From contig JAGFNW010000057.1 of the NCBI GenBank assembly GCA_017592665.1, positions 1-38,351 on the forward strand: a DNA stretch of 38,351 bases, given 5' to 3'. The notes below the pieces were generated by a model that was not told the origin of the DNA, searched no databases, and was given only the letters and a program-made list of their open reading frames with translations. The stretch comes from Streptosporangiaceae bacterium NEAU-GS5. GTDB lineage: Bacteria; Actinomycetota; Actinomycetes; Streptosporangiales; Streptosporangiaceae. Positions 14,364-22,436 of the stretch are shown piece by piece. Both the position numbers and the translations under genes were made by a program. How positions within the stretch are numbered: position 1 is the first letter of the stretch; every line of letters begins with the position of its first letter.

Positions 14364-14498
14364 GGCCACACGCCCGGCAAGCTCGCCGAGTGCGTCGAAG
14401 ACTTCGATCGGGCCTACCAGCTCAACCGCGCCGAAGTGTACGACCTGCTCGGCAGGACGGCGGAGGCAGCCGTGCTGCTCGGAAGGCACGGAAAGTGA
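14364..14498 (+). other. Possible gene fragment after the S4 gene
   Basis: Directly after the S4 stop, in the same frame, 44 codons stay open with protein-like content (LAECVEDFDRAYQLNRAEVY, then LLGRTAEAAVLLGRHGK) and end in TGA. The segment has a TPR-like helical look but no start codon or ribosome binding site. It may be the 3' end of a lost gene. Confidence 0.3.
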
Positions 14499-14549
14499 CG
14501 CCGGCGTGGTCGCTCGCGGTCATCAAAGTCGCTGCCGTCAGCGCACCGG

Positions 14550-15383
14550 TCAGCGGCGGCTGCGGGCGAAGAGCACGTTAGCTTGTACGGCTCGCACTCC
14601 GTCGAGCCGCATTCGTTCCACATTGTCCTGATGGACGCGTTCGACCGCGGCCGGGGCCAGCTGGGCCACCGTGGCCCGCAGACCCGTGCCTAGAACGATC
14701 TTCCACCAGTCGGCCGGATCGGCGAGGGGGTGCGTGCCGGGCTCGTACTCGATGATCGGCTCGGCCGCGCCGGCGGCCGAGAACAGCCCGGCCAGGGCCG
14801 CCGGGTCGGTGACCCTGGTCCACGGCTCGAACCGGCCGGCGGGCGCCGCGTTCTCAGCCTCGGCCGCCCGCCAGAACGCCGACGCGCCAGGTTCCATGAA
14901 ATCCGGTCCCCAGACCGTGACCGCCAGGACACCGCCGGGGCGGACCAGCCGCCACAGCTCCCCCAGTACGCCGGCCATATCGGGGACGAAGAAGATCCCG
15001 AACACACAGATGACGGCATCGAACGACGCCGACGCCAGGCCGGTGCGTTCCACGTCGGCCTCGCGGAACTCCACGTTCGAAAGCCCACGTGCCGCCGCCT
15101 TGGCGCGCGCCAGCGCCAGCGCCGGCTCGGCGATGTCGATCCCCAGCACGCTGCCCGCCGGGCCCACCGCCTCGGCGGCCGGAAGCGCCGAGGCGCCCGT
15201 GCCACAGCATGCGTCCAGAACTTGATCGCCCGGCCGGAGCGCCGCACGGCGCACCGTCTCCCGCCCGAACCGATCCCAGAACGACAGAACCGGATCATCG
15301 AAGGTATCGGCCGTCAGCGAATAGGTCGCCGCGCTCGCCGACTTGAGGTCGTCCCCGAACGGTCCACCAGCCATGCCCGCCAT
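14550..15383 (-). CDS. Class I SAM-dependent methyltransferase
   Basis: 277 residues. Motif I is VLDACCGTGASALPAAEAVG (around residue 55), motif II is GSVLGIDIAEPALALARAKA, the adenine-contacting FREADVERTG follows, then post-I SFDAVICVFGIFFVPDM and motif III LRxVRPGGVLAVTVWG. This is the UbiE/COQ5-like arrangement, but the substrate is not predictable. ATG 15383 is preceded by GGAAGGAG at 5 nt. It lies 43 bp upstream of the EamA transporter stop on the same strand; the two may not be co-transcribed since each has its own leader. Confidence 0.88.
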   Translation of the reverse strand: MAGMAGGPFGDDLKSASAATYSLTADTFDDPVLSFWDRFGRETVRRAALRPGDQVLDACCGTGASALPAAEAVGPAGSVLGIDIAEPALALARAKAAARGLSNVEFREADVERTGLASASFDAVICVFGIFFVPDMAGVLGELWRLVRPGGVLAVTVWGPDFMEPGASAFWRAAEAENAAPAGRFEPWTRVTDPAALAGLFSAAGAAEPIIEYEPGTHPLADPADWWKIVLGTGLRATVAQLAPAAVERVHQDNVERMRLDGVRAVQANVLFARSRR

Positions 15384-15426
15384 GATGCTCCTTCCCTCGT
15401 CCCGATCGCCCCCGAAATCCCCTAGG

Positions 15427-16308
15427 TCAGCCGACCGCGAAGGCGCCGACGGAGGCCGCGCACAACAGCAGCCCGATGACGTGCGCCAGGCTGGTCCGCT
15501 CCCGCAGCACCACAGCGGCGAGCGCGACGGTGAAGGCCGGATACAGGGAGGTGATGACGGCCGAGATGCCGAGCGATGCCTGGTGGGTGGACAGGGTGTA
15601 CAGGATGGTCGCGCTCACGCCCAGGACTCCTGGCCAAAGCGCCGTCCACGCCGACCGCGCCTTCCCAGCGATCTGAGCCGCGTCAACGATCTGAGCCGCG
15701 TCGGTGGCGTGGGACGCGGCGGTCGCGGCCCGTCGGCCGGCCAGCGCGAAGACCACCAGGACCACGACGGAGGACAGCTGGCTCGCGGCCACCGGCCACA
15801 GGCCGGCCGTCTCCCCGGCCCGGTTGAGGCAGACGAACAGCGCGGCGAAGCCGACCCCGGCCAGCAGGCCTTCGGCCACCCCGCCGCCGCGCTTGCCGGG
15901 CTGGGCGGCGACCAGCCAGATCCCGGGGATGGCCAGGCCGACGCCGAGGGCGGCGAGGGTCGTGAACCTCCCGCCGGACAGCAGGTCGATCGGGATCGGC
16001 AGGCCGGCCGCGCCGACCGCCGACAGCGGGCCGGCCACGCTCATCCGCCCCCGCGACAGCCCGCGGTAGAGGGCCAGGGTGCCGACCGCCGCGCCGAGCC
16101 CGGCGCCGATCCCCCATCCGATCGCGGTCACATTGGGACGGGGGCCGAGGGCAACGGCGGCGCTCACGCCGCCGATCGCGGCGGCGCACTGCCCGATGAG
16201 CCCGACCAGCGCGTAGTGCATCCGGCGCGACAACAATCCGCCGAGGAAGTCGGAGGCGCCGTACAGGGCGGCGGCGGCCAGGGCGAGCAGGATCGCGGTC
16301 TGCATCAT
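15427..16308 (-). CDS. EamA/DMT-family transporter
   Basis: 293 residues with about ten hydrophobic helices in two EamA halves: it opens MMQTAILLALAAAALYGASD, the first half ends near GLAIPGIWLVAAQPGKR, and the second ends LGISAVITSLYPAFTVALAA and VIGLLLCAASVGAFAVG. The family exports amino acids, metabolites or drugs by proton exchange. A cytoplasmic loop contains an 18-bp in-frame tandem duplication (DAAQIV DAAQIA). GAGGG precedes ATG 16308. It is divergent from a LysR gene 163 bp away, which most probably controls it. Confidence 0.88.
   Translation of the reverse strand: MMQTAILLALAAAALYGASDFLGGLLSRRMHYALVGLIGQCAAAIGGVSAAVALGPRPNVTAIGWGIGAGLGAAVGTLALYRGLSRGRMSVAGPLSAVGAAGLPIPIDLLSGGRFTTLAALGVGLAIPGIWLVAAQPGKRGGGVAEGLLAGVGFAALFVCLNRAGETAGLWPVAASQLSSVVVLVVFALAGRRAATAASHATDAAQIVDAAQIAGKARSAWTALWPGVLGVSATILYTLSTHQASLGISAVITSLYPAFTVALAAVVLRERTSLAHVIGLLLCAASVGAFAVG
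15670..15702. repeat. 18-bp tandem duplication inside the EamA gene
   Basis: GATCTGAGCCGCGTC occurs at 15670-15684 and again at 15688-15702, adding one DAAQIx unit to a loop without breaking the frame. Confidence 0.85.
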
Positions 16309-16471
16309 GAGATTTCCCTCTTCCACCAGATATCGGGGTACGCAGGACTCATGCTGCTGGCAGATTGGACCGGTGTGCAGAGCCGATTTCCGGCTGCGAA
16401 AGAGGTCCGATTCAACGGCGGACCACAACGATCCCGGAGGCTCATTCGACGGCGATTGGTAGCTTTGAAGC
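16309..16471. promoter_or_regulatory. Divergent EamA/LysR control region
   Basis: Two symmetric elements are visible: ATTGGACC (16364-16371) with GGTCCGAT (16404-16411), and AGCCG-ATTTC-CGGCT (16381-16395). The second has the size of a LysR box. This fits autoregulation of the LysR gene with control of the transporter. Confidence 0.4.
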
Positions 16472-17311
16472 ATGGATCGACCGGAGGTCCGGGACCTCGT
16501 CTACTTCGTCGCGGTGGCCGAGCACCGGCATTTCGGCCGCGCCGCCGAGCAGTTGGGCATGGCGCAGCCGCCCCTGTCACGCGCGATCAGCAGGCTGGAG
16601 CGCCGGATGGGCGTCCGGCTCTTCGAACGGACCAGCCGACGGGTCGATCTCACCACGGCCGGCGAGGTGTTCCTGCGGGAGAGCCGCAAGATCCTCTCCG
16701 CCCTCGACGGCGCGGTGAGCCGCACCCAGCGGGCGGCGCGGCCCCGGCGGCTGGTGCTCGCCGCTCCGGCCGGGACCGGCGCGGGCCTGCTCGCCGAGGT
16801 GCTGGACGCCTATCGGCGCGGGCCGGACCCGGTGCCCGTGGAGGTGCTCTTCACCACCGACCTCGGCACCGCCCTGCGCACCGGCACGGCCGACGCGGCG
16901 TTCATGTGCGGCAGCGACGATCTCGACGGACTCGACAGGGTCGACCTCCTCGACGAGGCCCCGGTCGCGCTTCTCCCTGCGGGGCACCCGCTCGCCGCGC
17001 GTGACAGCCTGACCCTTGACGACCTGGAAGTCGACGATCGCTTCCGCGCGCAGTCGCCGCCGGTGGGCCTCGACGAGCTTCTCGACCGCGTCGCGCTCGG
17101 CGAACTCATCGTCCTTGTCGGGGCGACCGCGACCGGCCGGCTCGGCTCGTCCCTCGTCGCGGTTCCCGTGCTCGGCGCGCCGAACAACCAGATCGTCCTC
17201 GCCTGGCCCGAGGCCACCCGGTCGGCCTCGCGCGACCGGCTCGTCCGTACGGCGGTGGCGGTGGCGGCGCTGGCCGGCACCCGAACCAGCGCCCAAACCA
17301 GCGCTGCCTGA
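16472..17311 (+). CDS. LysR-family transcriptional regulator
   Basis: 279 residues. The N-terminal winged helix is unmistakable: VYFVAVAEHRHFGRAAEQLG, then MAQPPLSRAISRLERRMGVR and LFERTSRRVDLTTAGEVFL. The C-terminal effector domain is alpha/beta with two halves but slightly short for the family. ATG 16472 was chosen by family start; its ribosome binding site is weak. The divergent EamA transporter is the likely target. It ends 15 bp before the convergent SDR stop. Confidence 0.93.
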   Translation: MDRPEVRDLVYFVAVAEHRHFGRAAEQLGMAQPPLSRAISRLERRMGVRLFERTSRRVDLTTAGEVFLRESRKILSALDGAVSRTQRAARPRRLVLAAPAGTGAGLLAEVLDAYRRGPDPVPVEVLFTTDLGTALRTGTADAAFMCGSDDLDGLDRVDLLDEAPVALLPAGHPLAARDSLTLDDLEVDDRFRAQSPPVGLDELLDRVALGELIVLVGATATGRLGSSLVAVPVLGAPNNQIVLAWPEATRSASRDRLVRTAVAVAALAGTRTSAQTSAA

Positions 17312-17326
17312 CGCCGGCCCACGGGG

Positions 17327-18079
17327 TTAGATCTGGTTGAAGCCGCCGTCTACGAGGAGTTCGAGGCCGGTGATGTAGCGGCTCTGGTCGGAGGCGAGGA
17401 AGAGGGCCGCGGCGGCCTGATCGGCTGGTTGGGCGACGCGTCCCAGTGGCGCCATCGTGCCCAGCATCGCGAGGAACTCGTCCGAGCTGACGCCGGCCGG
17501 GGCGTTGCCCCGCACCAGCTGCGTCTCCGTCACGCCCGGCGCGAGCGCGTTGACCCGGATGCCGCGCTCCTTCAGTTCGTTGGCCCAGGTGCGGGTCAGC
17601 GACCGAACTCCGGCTTTGGCCGCGGCGTAGAGTCCGGCGCCGGCCGCCCCGCGGCTGGCCAGGGTCGACGAGCAGAGGATGACCGACGCGTTGTCGTTGA
17701 GCAGGGGCAAGGCCTTCTGCACCGTGAAAAGCGCGCTGTGCAGGTTGAACCGGGTGATCTGCTCGTAGTCCTCCTCGGTGACCTCGGCCAGCGGAGCCAT
17801 GGCCGTGCCTCCGGCGTTGGCGAACAGGACGTCGATGCGGCGCCCATCGGCGCCGATGGTGGCGAAAAGCTGGTCGAGGTCGGACAGGTCCGTCACGTCG
17901 CCCGGCACCCCGCTGGCGCGGGCCGCGCCGATGCGGGCCACCGCCTCGTCGAGTTCCGGCTTGCGCCGTCCGGTTATGTAGACGTACGCGCCCTCCTCGG
18001 CGAAGCGCAGCGCGCTGGCGAACCCGATGCCCTCGCTGGCGCCCGTCACCACTGCGACCTTGCCGTCGAGCTGACCCAT
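17327..18079 (-). CDS. Short-chain dehydrogenase/reductase
   Basis: 250 residues, complete. TGASEGIGFASALRFAEEG is the cofactor loop, ITGRRKPELD suggests NADP preference, and FANAGG is the NAG motif. Ser in VILCSSTLASRG plus Tyr/Lys in GLYAAAKAGVRSL are catalytic, and the C-terminus ends ITGLELLVDGGFNQI. AGGAG lies upstream of ATG 18079. It follows the MFS pseudogene on the same strand and is probably the last gene of the MarR-controlled operon. Substrate unknown. Confidence 0.92.
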   Translation of the reverse strand: MGQLDGKVAVVTGASEGIGFASALRFAEEGAYVYITGRRKPELDEAVARIGAARASGVPGDVTDLSDLDQLFATIGADGRRIDVLFANAGGTAMAPLAEVTEEDYEQITRFNLHSALFTVQKALPLLNDNASVILCSSTLASRGAAGAGLYAAAKAGVRSLTRTWANELKERGIRVNALAPGVTETQLVRGNAPAGVSSDEFLAMLGTMAPLGRVAQPADQAAAALFLASDQSRYITGLELLVDGGFNQI

Positions 18080-18181
18080 TTCGATCTCCTATCTCGCAAT
18101 GCCGTAGACGGCCGGTCAGTCGACCGCCGGCATCCACTGCATCGCACGGGAGCTGCGCGAACAATGATCGACTAAGCAAGG

Positions 18182-18204
18182 ATCGATACCTGGGAGGTAT
18201 CGAT
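18182..18204. promoter_or_regulatory. Perfect 9-bp inverted repeat upstream of the SDR
   Basis: ATCGATACC and GGTATCGAT flank TGGGA, just past the MFS stop (18214 on the minus strand) and ~100 bp before the SDR start. The short spacer and lack of a T-tract fit a dimeric-regulator site better than a terminator. Confidence 0.45.
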
Positions 18205-18213
18205 GGCCGACGC

Positions 18214-19450
18214 TCAAGGGCGTCCGACGCGATGGAGTGAACGGTCGGCGAGGGTGATCATCAGAAGCAGCCCGGCGATGACGAGCAGCAGCCGGCTCAG
18301 GTCGTGCAGTCCGCCGGTCGTCGCGCCGTGACTGTAGAAGGTGGCGTTGGCCGCCGAGGCGATCAGCGCGCCCAGGTAGGTGAAGGTGCGCAGCAGACCG
18401 GCGGAGGATCCCATGCGTGCCGGTTCGGCCTGCGCGTACAGGGCGTTCTGGTTGGCCAGGCCGATGAGGCCCTGGGACACGCCGACGGCCGCGCCGATGG
18501 CGGCCGGCAGCCAGAGCGGGCTGGCCGAGTCGAGCAGCAGCAGCGCCGCGCAGCCCGCGATCTGCATGGCCCCGCCCACGATGAGCTTGCCGCGGATCTG
18601 CGGATGGCGGCCGACGAGCGCGGTCACGCCGATGGCGCAGGCCGACATGGGCAGCAGGAGCAGTCCGGCGACCGACGAGCCGAGCCCGCGGTCCTCCTGC
18701 AGCCATTGGCTGAACCCGTAGAGGTAGGCGTAGGTGGTCGTGTAGGCCAGCACCTGCCTGCCGTACGTCGCGAGCAGCGCCGGCTTGCCGCCGAGGACGC
18801 GAAGGTCGACGAAGGGCGGCTCGGCGCGCAGCTCTCGTACGGCGAAGCAGGTGCCGGGGCAGCCGCCGGCCACCGAGGATGAGGCAGGCGATCGAGAGCG
18901 GCACGTTGACCGCGAAGATCAGGTGCCAGCCGCCGAGGCCGATGAGCAGGCCGCCCATGGTGGGCCCGATGACGACGATGACCTGGTTGGCGACCGACAG
19001 GGTCGCGAGGATGCCGCTCGGGCTGCGCAGGCCCGTGCGCTCGGATTCGGCCCGCAGCAGGTACATCGAGGCTGGATAGGCGGCCGACGTGCCGAATCCG
19101 AGCAGGATCCGGGACACCATGAGGACGCCGAGGTTCGGCGCGAGCACCCCGAGCAGGCCCGCGACGCCGACCAGCGCGGTGCCGGCCAGATACAGCGGGC
19201 GGGGGCCCCACATGTCCACGAGCCGGCCGATGACCGGCTGGCCGACGGCGGTAGCGAGGTAGAGCCCGGTCACCAGCCAGGCGGTCTGTGCCGGGGAGAC
19301 GTGGAACCACCGGCCGATCGGCACGAGCGCCACGGCGAGCATCGACGAGTTGATCGGATTCAGGATGGAACCCAGGATCATCGGGGCGATGAGTTTCCGG
19401 TTGAAGCCGTCCGGCCGCGGCCGGGCGACGTCGTGAATGAGCCGGGTCAC
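18214..19450 (-). pseudogene. MFS transporter with internal deletion and frameshift
   Basis: The first ~190 codons are a normal DHA-type MFS N-half: NPINSSMLAVALVPIGRWFH, the motif-A-like VIGRLVDMWGPRPLYLAG, and ANQVIVVIGPTMGGLLIGLG. At about 18860-18880 the frame changes. The C-half continues FAVRELRAEPPFVDLRVLGG and YAYLYGFSQWLQEDRGLGSS to a stop at 18214. Comparison with the usual layout shows that about one transmembrane helix and its loop (~45 residues) between the halves is missing as well. The gene starts at GTG 19450, overlapping the marR stop by 4 nt. The deletion plus frameshift should abolish transport unless it is a sequencing or assembly error. Confidence 0.75.
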
Positions 19451-19887
19451 ACCTGTGCCACCGCGTCGACCAGGGTCATCGCCTCGATGATGGTGCGCAG
19501 CTGGGCCTCGGTGCAGTGCTCCTGCAGCGCCCGGGCCAGCCAGGCCTCGCGGGCCCGTCGGTCGTCGAGGCGGCGCTCTCGCCCCCGCTCGGTCACCGAG
19601 ATCAGCTGCCGCCGGCCGTCCTCGGGGTCGCGCGTGCGTTCCACGAGCCCGCGGTGCTCGAGCGCCTGCACGATGGCGGCCATGGACTGCGGCTTGACCC
19701 GCTCGGCCGCGGCCAGTTCGCTGGCCGAGGCCGGGCCCTGCTTGACTAGCCTGACCAGCACCAGCGCCTGCCCAGGGCTGAGGTCGCCTTCCACGGCGAG
19801 CTCTCTGAGCCGTCGGGTCAGGCGGCTGATCGCCACCCAGGTCTCACCGGCCGCCTGCGCGGCCGTATCCGAGATGGCCTCGGGCAT
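19447..19887 (-). CDS. MarR-family transcriptional regulator
   Basis: 146 residues from ATG 19887, preceded by GGGGGTGGGG; a TTG at 19902 is possible. The winged helix is ASASELAAAERVKPQSMAAI then VQALEHRGLVERTRDPEDGR, with the DPxDGR wing loop intact. MarR proteins repress efflux and detoxification genes and release on ligand binding. It heads the operon with the MFS gene (4-nt overlap) and the SDR. Two inverted repeats sit immediately upstream and are its probable operators. Confidence 0.93.
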   Translation of the reverse strand: MPEAISDTAAQAAGETWVAISRLTRRLRELAVEGDLSPGQALVLVRLVKQGPASASELAAAERVKPQSMAAIVQALEHRGLVERTRDPEDGRRQLISVTERGRERRLDDRRAREAWLARALQEHCTEAQLRTIIEAMTLVDAVAQV

Positions 19888-19903
19888 GACCCCCACCCCC
19901 AAG

Positions 19904-19935
19904 ATATACAGTCAAAACTGTACAGTCTGGGCTGT
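19904..19935 (-). promoter_or_regulatory. MarR promoter/operator with two inverted repeats
   Basis: ACAGT-CAAA-ACTGT (19908-19921) and ACAG-TCTGGG-CTGT (19922-19935) lie back to back. On the minus strand TGTATAT at ~19903-19909 can serve as an extended -10, so a bound MarR dimer would block transcription. Confidence 0.55.
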
Positions 19936-20589
19936 CTAACTTGTCAGGTGGGTCACCGATCGGCGGATGTGCTTGCGGGCCAGGCGTTCGGCGGCGGCCG
20001 GGTCGCCCTCGGCGACGGCGGTGAGGATGGCCTCGTGTTCCTCGTGCTCCTCGCGCCAGGTCGGCCAGTGCTTCCAGAGGACGGTCACCGTGCCGAGCGC
20101 GGCCAGATCCTGCAGGTTGTCCAGTTGGGTGACGACGATCTCGTTGTCGCACGCCGCGTAGAGAGCGCGGTGAAACCGCCGGTTGACCAGGCTCAGGTGG
20201 GTCAGGTCGGTGGCGTCGAGCAGGGCCGCCGCCTCGTCGAGGACCCGGCGGGCCTCGGTCATGGGCGCGCCCAGCCGTGCCGTACGCGCCACGGCCCATG
20301 GCTCCAGCAGCAGCCGCACCTCGTACGCCTTGCGGACCTCCTCCTCGCCGACCACCCGCACGGTCACGCCGCGGTTGGGGCTGATCACCACGAGCCCCGT
20401 GGAGGCCAGCCCGATCAGGGCTTCGCGCACGGGCGTCTTGGACACGCCGAGTTGCTCGGCCAGCCGCCGCTCGACGAGGGTCTCGCCCTGCTTGATCCGC
20501 CCGGAGAGGATCGCCTCGCGGATCGCGTCGGCGACCAGGTCGGTGCGCGTGGTGGAACGCGCCACCGGCGCGAGGACGGACTCGTTCAT
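19936..20589 (-). CDS. GntR-family regulator (FadR subfamily)
   Basis: 217 residues. The winged helix is LVADAIREAILSGRIKQGET then LAEQLGVSKTPVREALIGLA. The FCD-type C-terminal helical domain shows YEVRLLLEPWAVARTARLG and the metal/ligand motif NRRFHRALYAACDN, followed by HEEHEAILTAVAEGD. Members respond to organic or sugar acids. ATG 20589 lies 13 nt beyond the dehydratase stop, so it is the second gene of that operon. A 14-bp palindrome overlaps the gap, and a related one lies before the dehydratase gene. Confidence 0.93.
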   Translation of the reverse strand: MNESVLAPVARSTTRTDLVADAIREAILSGRIKQGETLVERRLAEQLGVSKTPVREALIGLASTGLVVISPNRGVTVRVVGEEEVRKAYEVRLLLEPWAVARTARLGAPMTEARRVLDEAAALLDATDLTHLSLVNRRFHRALYAACDNEIVVTQLDNLQDLAALGTVTVLWKHWPTWREEHEEHEAILTAVAEGDPAAAERLARKHIRRSVTHLTS

Positions 20590-20593
20590 ATGT

Positions 20594-20607
20594 ACTGGTA
20601 TATCAGT
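20594..20607. promoter_or_regulatory. Candidate GntR operator at its own start
   Basis: ACTGGTATATCAGT is symmetric except for one base pair (ACTG-N-TATA-N-CAGT) and overlaps the dehydratase stop codon. Its core TGGTATATCA differs by one base from TGATATATCA at 22320-22329. Confidence 0.55.
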
Positions 20608-22294
20608 CGACCTCGGGCTCCGGCGCTCCCCCGCTGCCGAGCAGGAAGTCGAAGTCACAGCCCTCGTCGGCCTGCAGAATCCGGTCGGTGAACAGGGCGC
20701 CGTAGCCCCGGGTGTAGCGCGGCGCGGGCGGCGTCCATTCGGCGCGCCGGCGGGCCAGTTCGGCGTCGTCCACCTCGAGGGTGAGCCGGCGGGCCGGAAC
20801 GTCGAGCGTGATCAGATCGCCGTCGCGCACCAGCGCCAGCGGCCCTCCGGCGTGCGACTCCGGCGCGACGTGCAGCACACAGGCGCCGTAGCTGGTGCCG
20901 CTCATCCGCGCGTCAGAGATCCGGACCATGTCCCGTACCCCCTGTTTGAGCAGGTGGCTGGGGATGGGCAGCATGCCGTGCTCGGGCATGCCGGGGCCGC
21001 CGCGCGGGCCGGAGCCGCGCAGCACGAGCACGCTGTCGGCGGTGGCGTCCACGGTGTCGATGCGGCGCAGCAGGTCGGCGTGGTCGTCGAAGACGACGGC
21101 CGGCCCCGTGTGCTTGAGCAGCCGTGGCTCGGCGGCCACGTGCTTGATCACCGCGCCGTCAGGGCAGAGGTTGCCGCGCAGCACCGCGAGCCCCCCCTCG
21201 GCCGAAAGCGGGTCGCCGCGCGGCCTGATCACCTCCGGCCGGTACGGCTCTCGCGTCTCGAACCCGCCGACCGACGGCCGATCGAGGTGCAGCAGATCCT
21301 CGATCCGGCCGAGGAGCGCCGGCAGGCCGCCGGCCTGGTGGAAGTCCTCCATCAGGTAGGCCCCGTTGGGCAGGATGTCGGCCAGCACCGGGACCTGCCG
21401 GGACGCGGCGTCGAAGGCGTCGAGGTCGAGCGGCACGCCGCTGCGCCTGGCCATCGCGATCAGGTGGATGACGGCGTTGGTGGAGCCGCCGAGCGCGAGG
21501 ATCGTGGTGACGGCGTCCGCGTACGCCTCCGGTGTCAAGATCGCGGACGGCCGGACGTCCTCCCAGGCCAGCCGTACGGCGGTCCGCCCGCTCGCGGCGG
21601 CCATCCGGTTGTGCGCGGCGTGCACGGCCGGGATGGCGGCCGCGCCGGGCAGCGACAGCCCGAGCACCTCCGCGACCGAGGTCATGGTCGAGGCGGTTCC
21701 CATGGTCATGCAGTGGCCAGGCGAACGCGCGATCCCCTCCTCGATCTCGTCCCACTCCTTGTCCGAGACGAGCCCCGCGCGCCGATCCGCCCAGTACTTC
21801 CACATGTCGCTGCCGCTGCCCAGGCGCGTGCCACGCCAGTCGCCGGGGATCATCGGCCCGCAGGGCACGAAGATCACCGGCAGATCGGCGCTGACGGCCC
21901 CCATGACGAGGGCCGGGGTGGTCTTGTCGCACCCGCCCATGAGCACGGCGGCGTCGAGGGGATAGGAGCGCAGCACCTCCTCGGCCTCCATCGCCAGCAG
22001 ATTGCGGTAGAGCATGGCCGTCGGCTTCTGGAACGTCTCCCCCACGGCCATCACCGGCAGTTCGACGGGATATCCGCCGGCCTGCCAGACGCCGCGCTTG
22101 ACGTCCTCGGCGCGGTCGCGGAGGTGGATGTGGCAGGGGTTGAGCTCGCTCCAGGTGTTGAGTATCCCGATCACCGGCTTGCCGAGATGGTCTTCGGCGG
22201 CCAGGCCGAGCTGCCTGGTCCTGGCCCGGTGGCTGAACGATCGCAGGCTCGCCGTGCCGTACCACCGGTGGCTGCGTAGTTCTTCGGGCCTCAT
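20603..22294 (-). CDS. IlvD/Edd-family dehydratase, probable sugar-acid dehydratase
   Basis: 563 residues. The three cluster-type cysteines are C54 (NTWSELNPCHIH), C122 (LMGGCDKTTPAL) and C195 (SPGHCMTMGTASTM). The pattern LRSxxW at the start, VKRGVWQAGGYPVELPV and PGDWRGTRLGSGSDMWKYWA is that of the arabonate/xylonate-type branch, not of biosynthetic dihydroxyacid dehydratase. It would convert an aldonic acid to its 2-keto-3-deoxy derivative with an Fe-S cluster and Mg2+. The start is ATG 22294; the frame is open to 22333. It is followed at 13 nt by the GntR regulator. No aldolase or transporter is nearby, so the rest of the pathway lies elsewhere. The exact sugar acid is not predictable. 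Confidence 0.9.
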   Translation of the reverse strand: MRPEELRSHRWYGTASLRSFSHRARTRQLGLAAEDHLGKPVIGILNTWSELNPCHIHLRDRAEDVKRGVWQAGGYPVELPVMAVGETFQKPTAMLYRNLLAMEAEEVLRSYPLDAAVLMGGCDKTTPALVMGAVSADLPVIFVPCGPMIPGDWRGTRLGSGSDMWKYWADRRAGLVSDKEWDEIEEGIARSPGHCMTMGTASTMTSVAEVLGLSLPGAAAIPAVHAAHNRMAAASGRTAVRLAWEDVRPSAILTPEAYADAVTTILALGGSTNAVIHLIAMARRSGVPLDLDAFDAASRQVPVLADILPNGAYLMEDFHQAGGLPALLGRIEDLLHLDRPSVGGFETREPYRPEVIRPRGDPLSAEGGLAVLRGNLCPDGAVIKHVAAEPRLLKHTGPAVVFDDHADLLRRIDTVDATADSVLVLRGSGPRGGPGMPEHGMLPIPSHLLKQGVRDMVRISDARMSGTSYGACVLHVAPESHAGGPLALVRDGDLITLDVPARRLTLEVDDAELARRRAEWTPPAPRYTRGYGALFTDRILQADEGCDFDFLLGSGGAPEPEVD

Positions 22295-22319
22295 CCGACC
22301 GAACCTAACCACTGTGTCC

Positions 22320-22329
22320 TGATATATCA
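22320..22329. promoter_or_regulatory. Candidate GntR operator upstream of the dehydratase
   Basis: TGATATATCA is a perfect 10-bp palindrome 26 bp upstream of the dehydratase start and shares its core with 20594-20607. Two ACATATCG direct repeats follow at ~22330-22350. Confidence 0.5.
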
Positions 22330-22361
22330 ACATATCGATCTACATATCGGTCCATACGCTC

Positions 22362-22391
22362 TTGACTAGATCGCCACTGGCGGCCTACGTT
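22362..22391 (+). promoter_or_regulatory. Predicted promoter for the chitosanase gene
   Basis: TTGACT (22362-22367) and TACGTT (22386-22391) with an 18-bp spacer; the start codon is 46 bp downstream. It resembles a principal-sigma-factor promoter. Confidence 0.5.
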
Positions 22392-22403
22392 ACTCGTCAA
22401 TCG

Positions 22404-22420
22404 TTAGGAAGATTTCCTAA
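22404..22420. promoter_or_regulatory. Perfect palindrome in the chitosanase leader
   Basis: TTAGGAA-GAT-TTCCTAA lies between the predicted promoter and the ribosome binding site (GGAGG, 22426-22430). Its place just downstream of the -10 suits a repressor site or an mRNA hairpin controlling a substrate-inducible secreted enzyme. Confidence 0.55.
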
Positions 22421-22436
22421 TTAATGGAGGTGAGCG

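Noticed and set aside
20183-22279. A 698-codon open frame on the plus strand
   Set aside because: Antisense shadow of the dehydratase and gntR genes; no protein-like motif or start signal.
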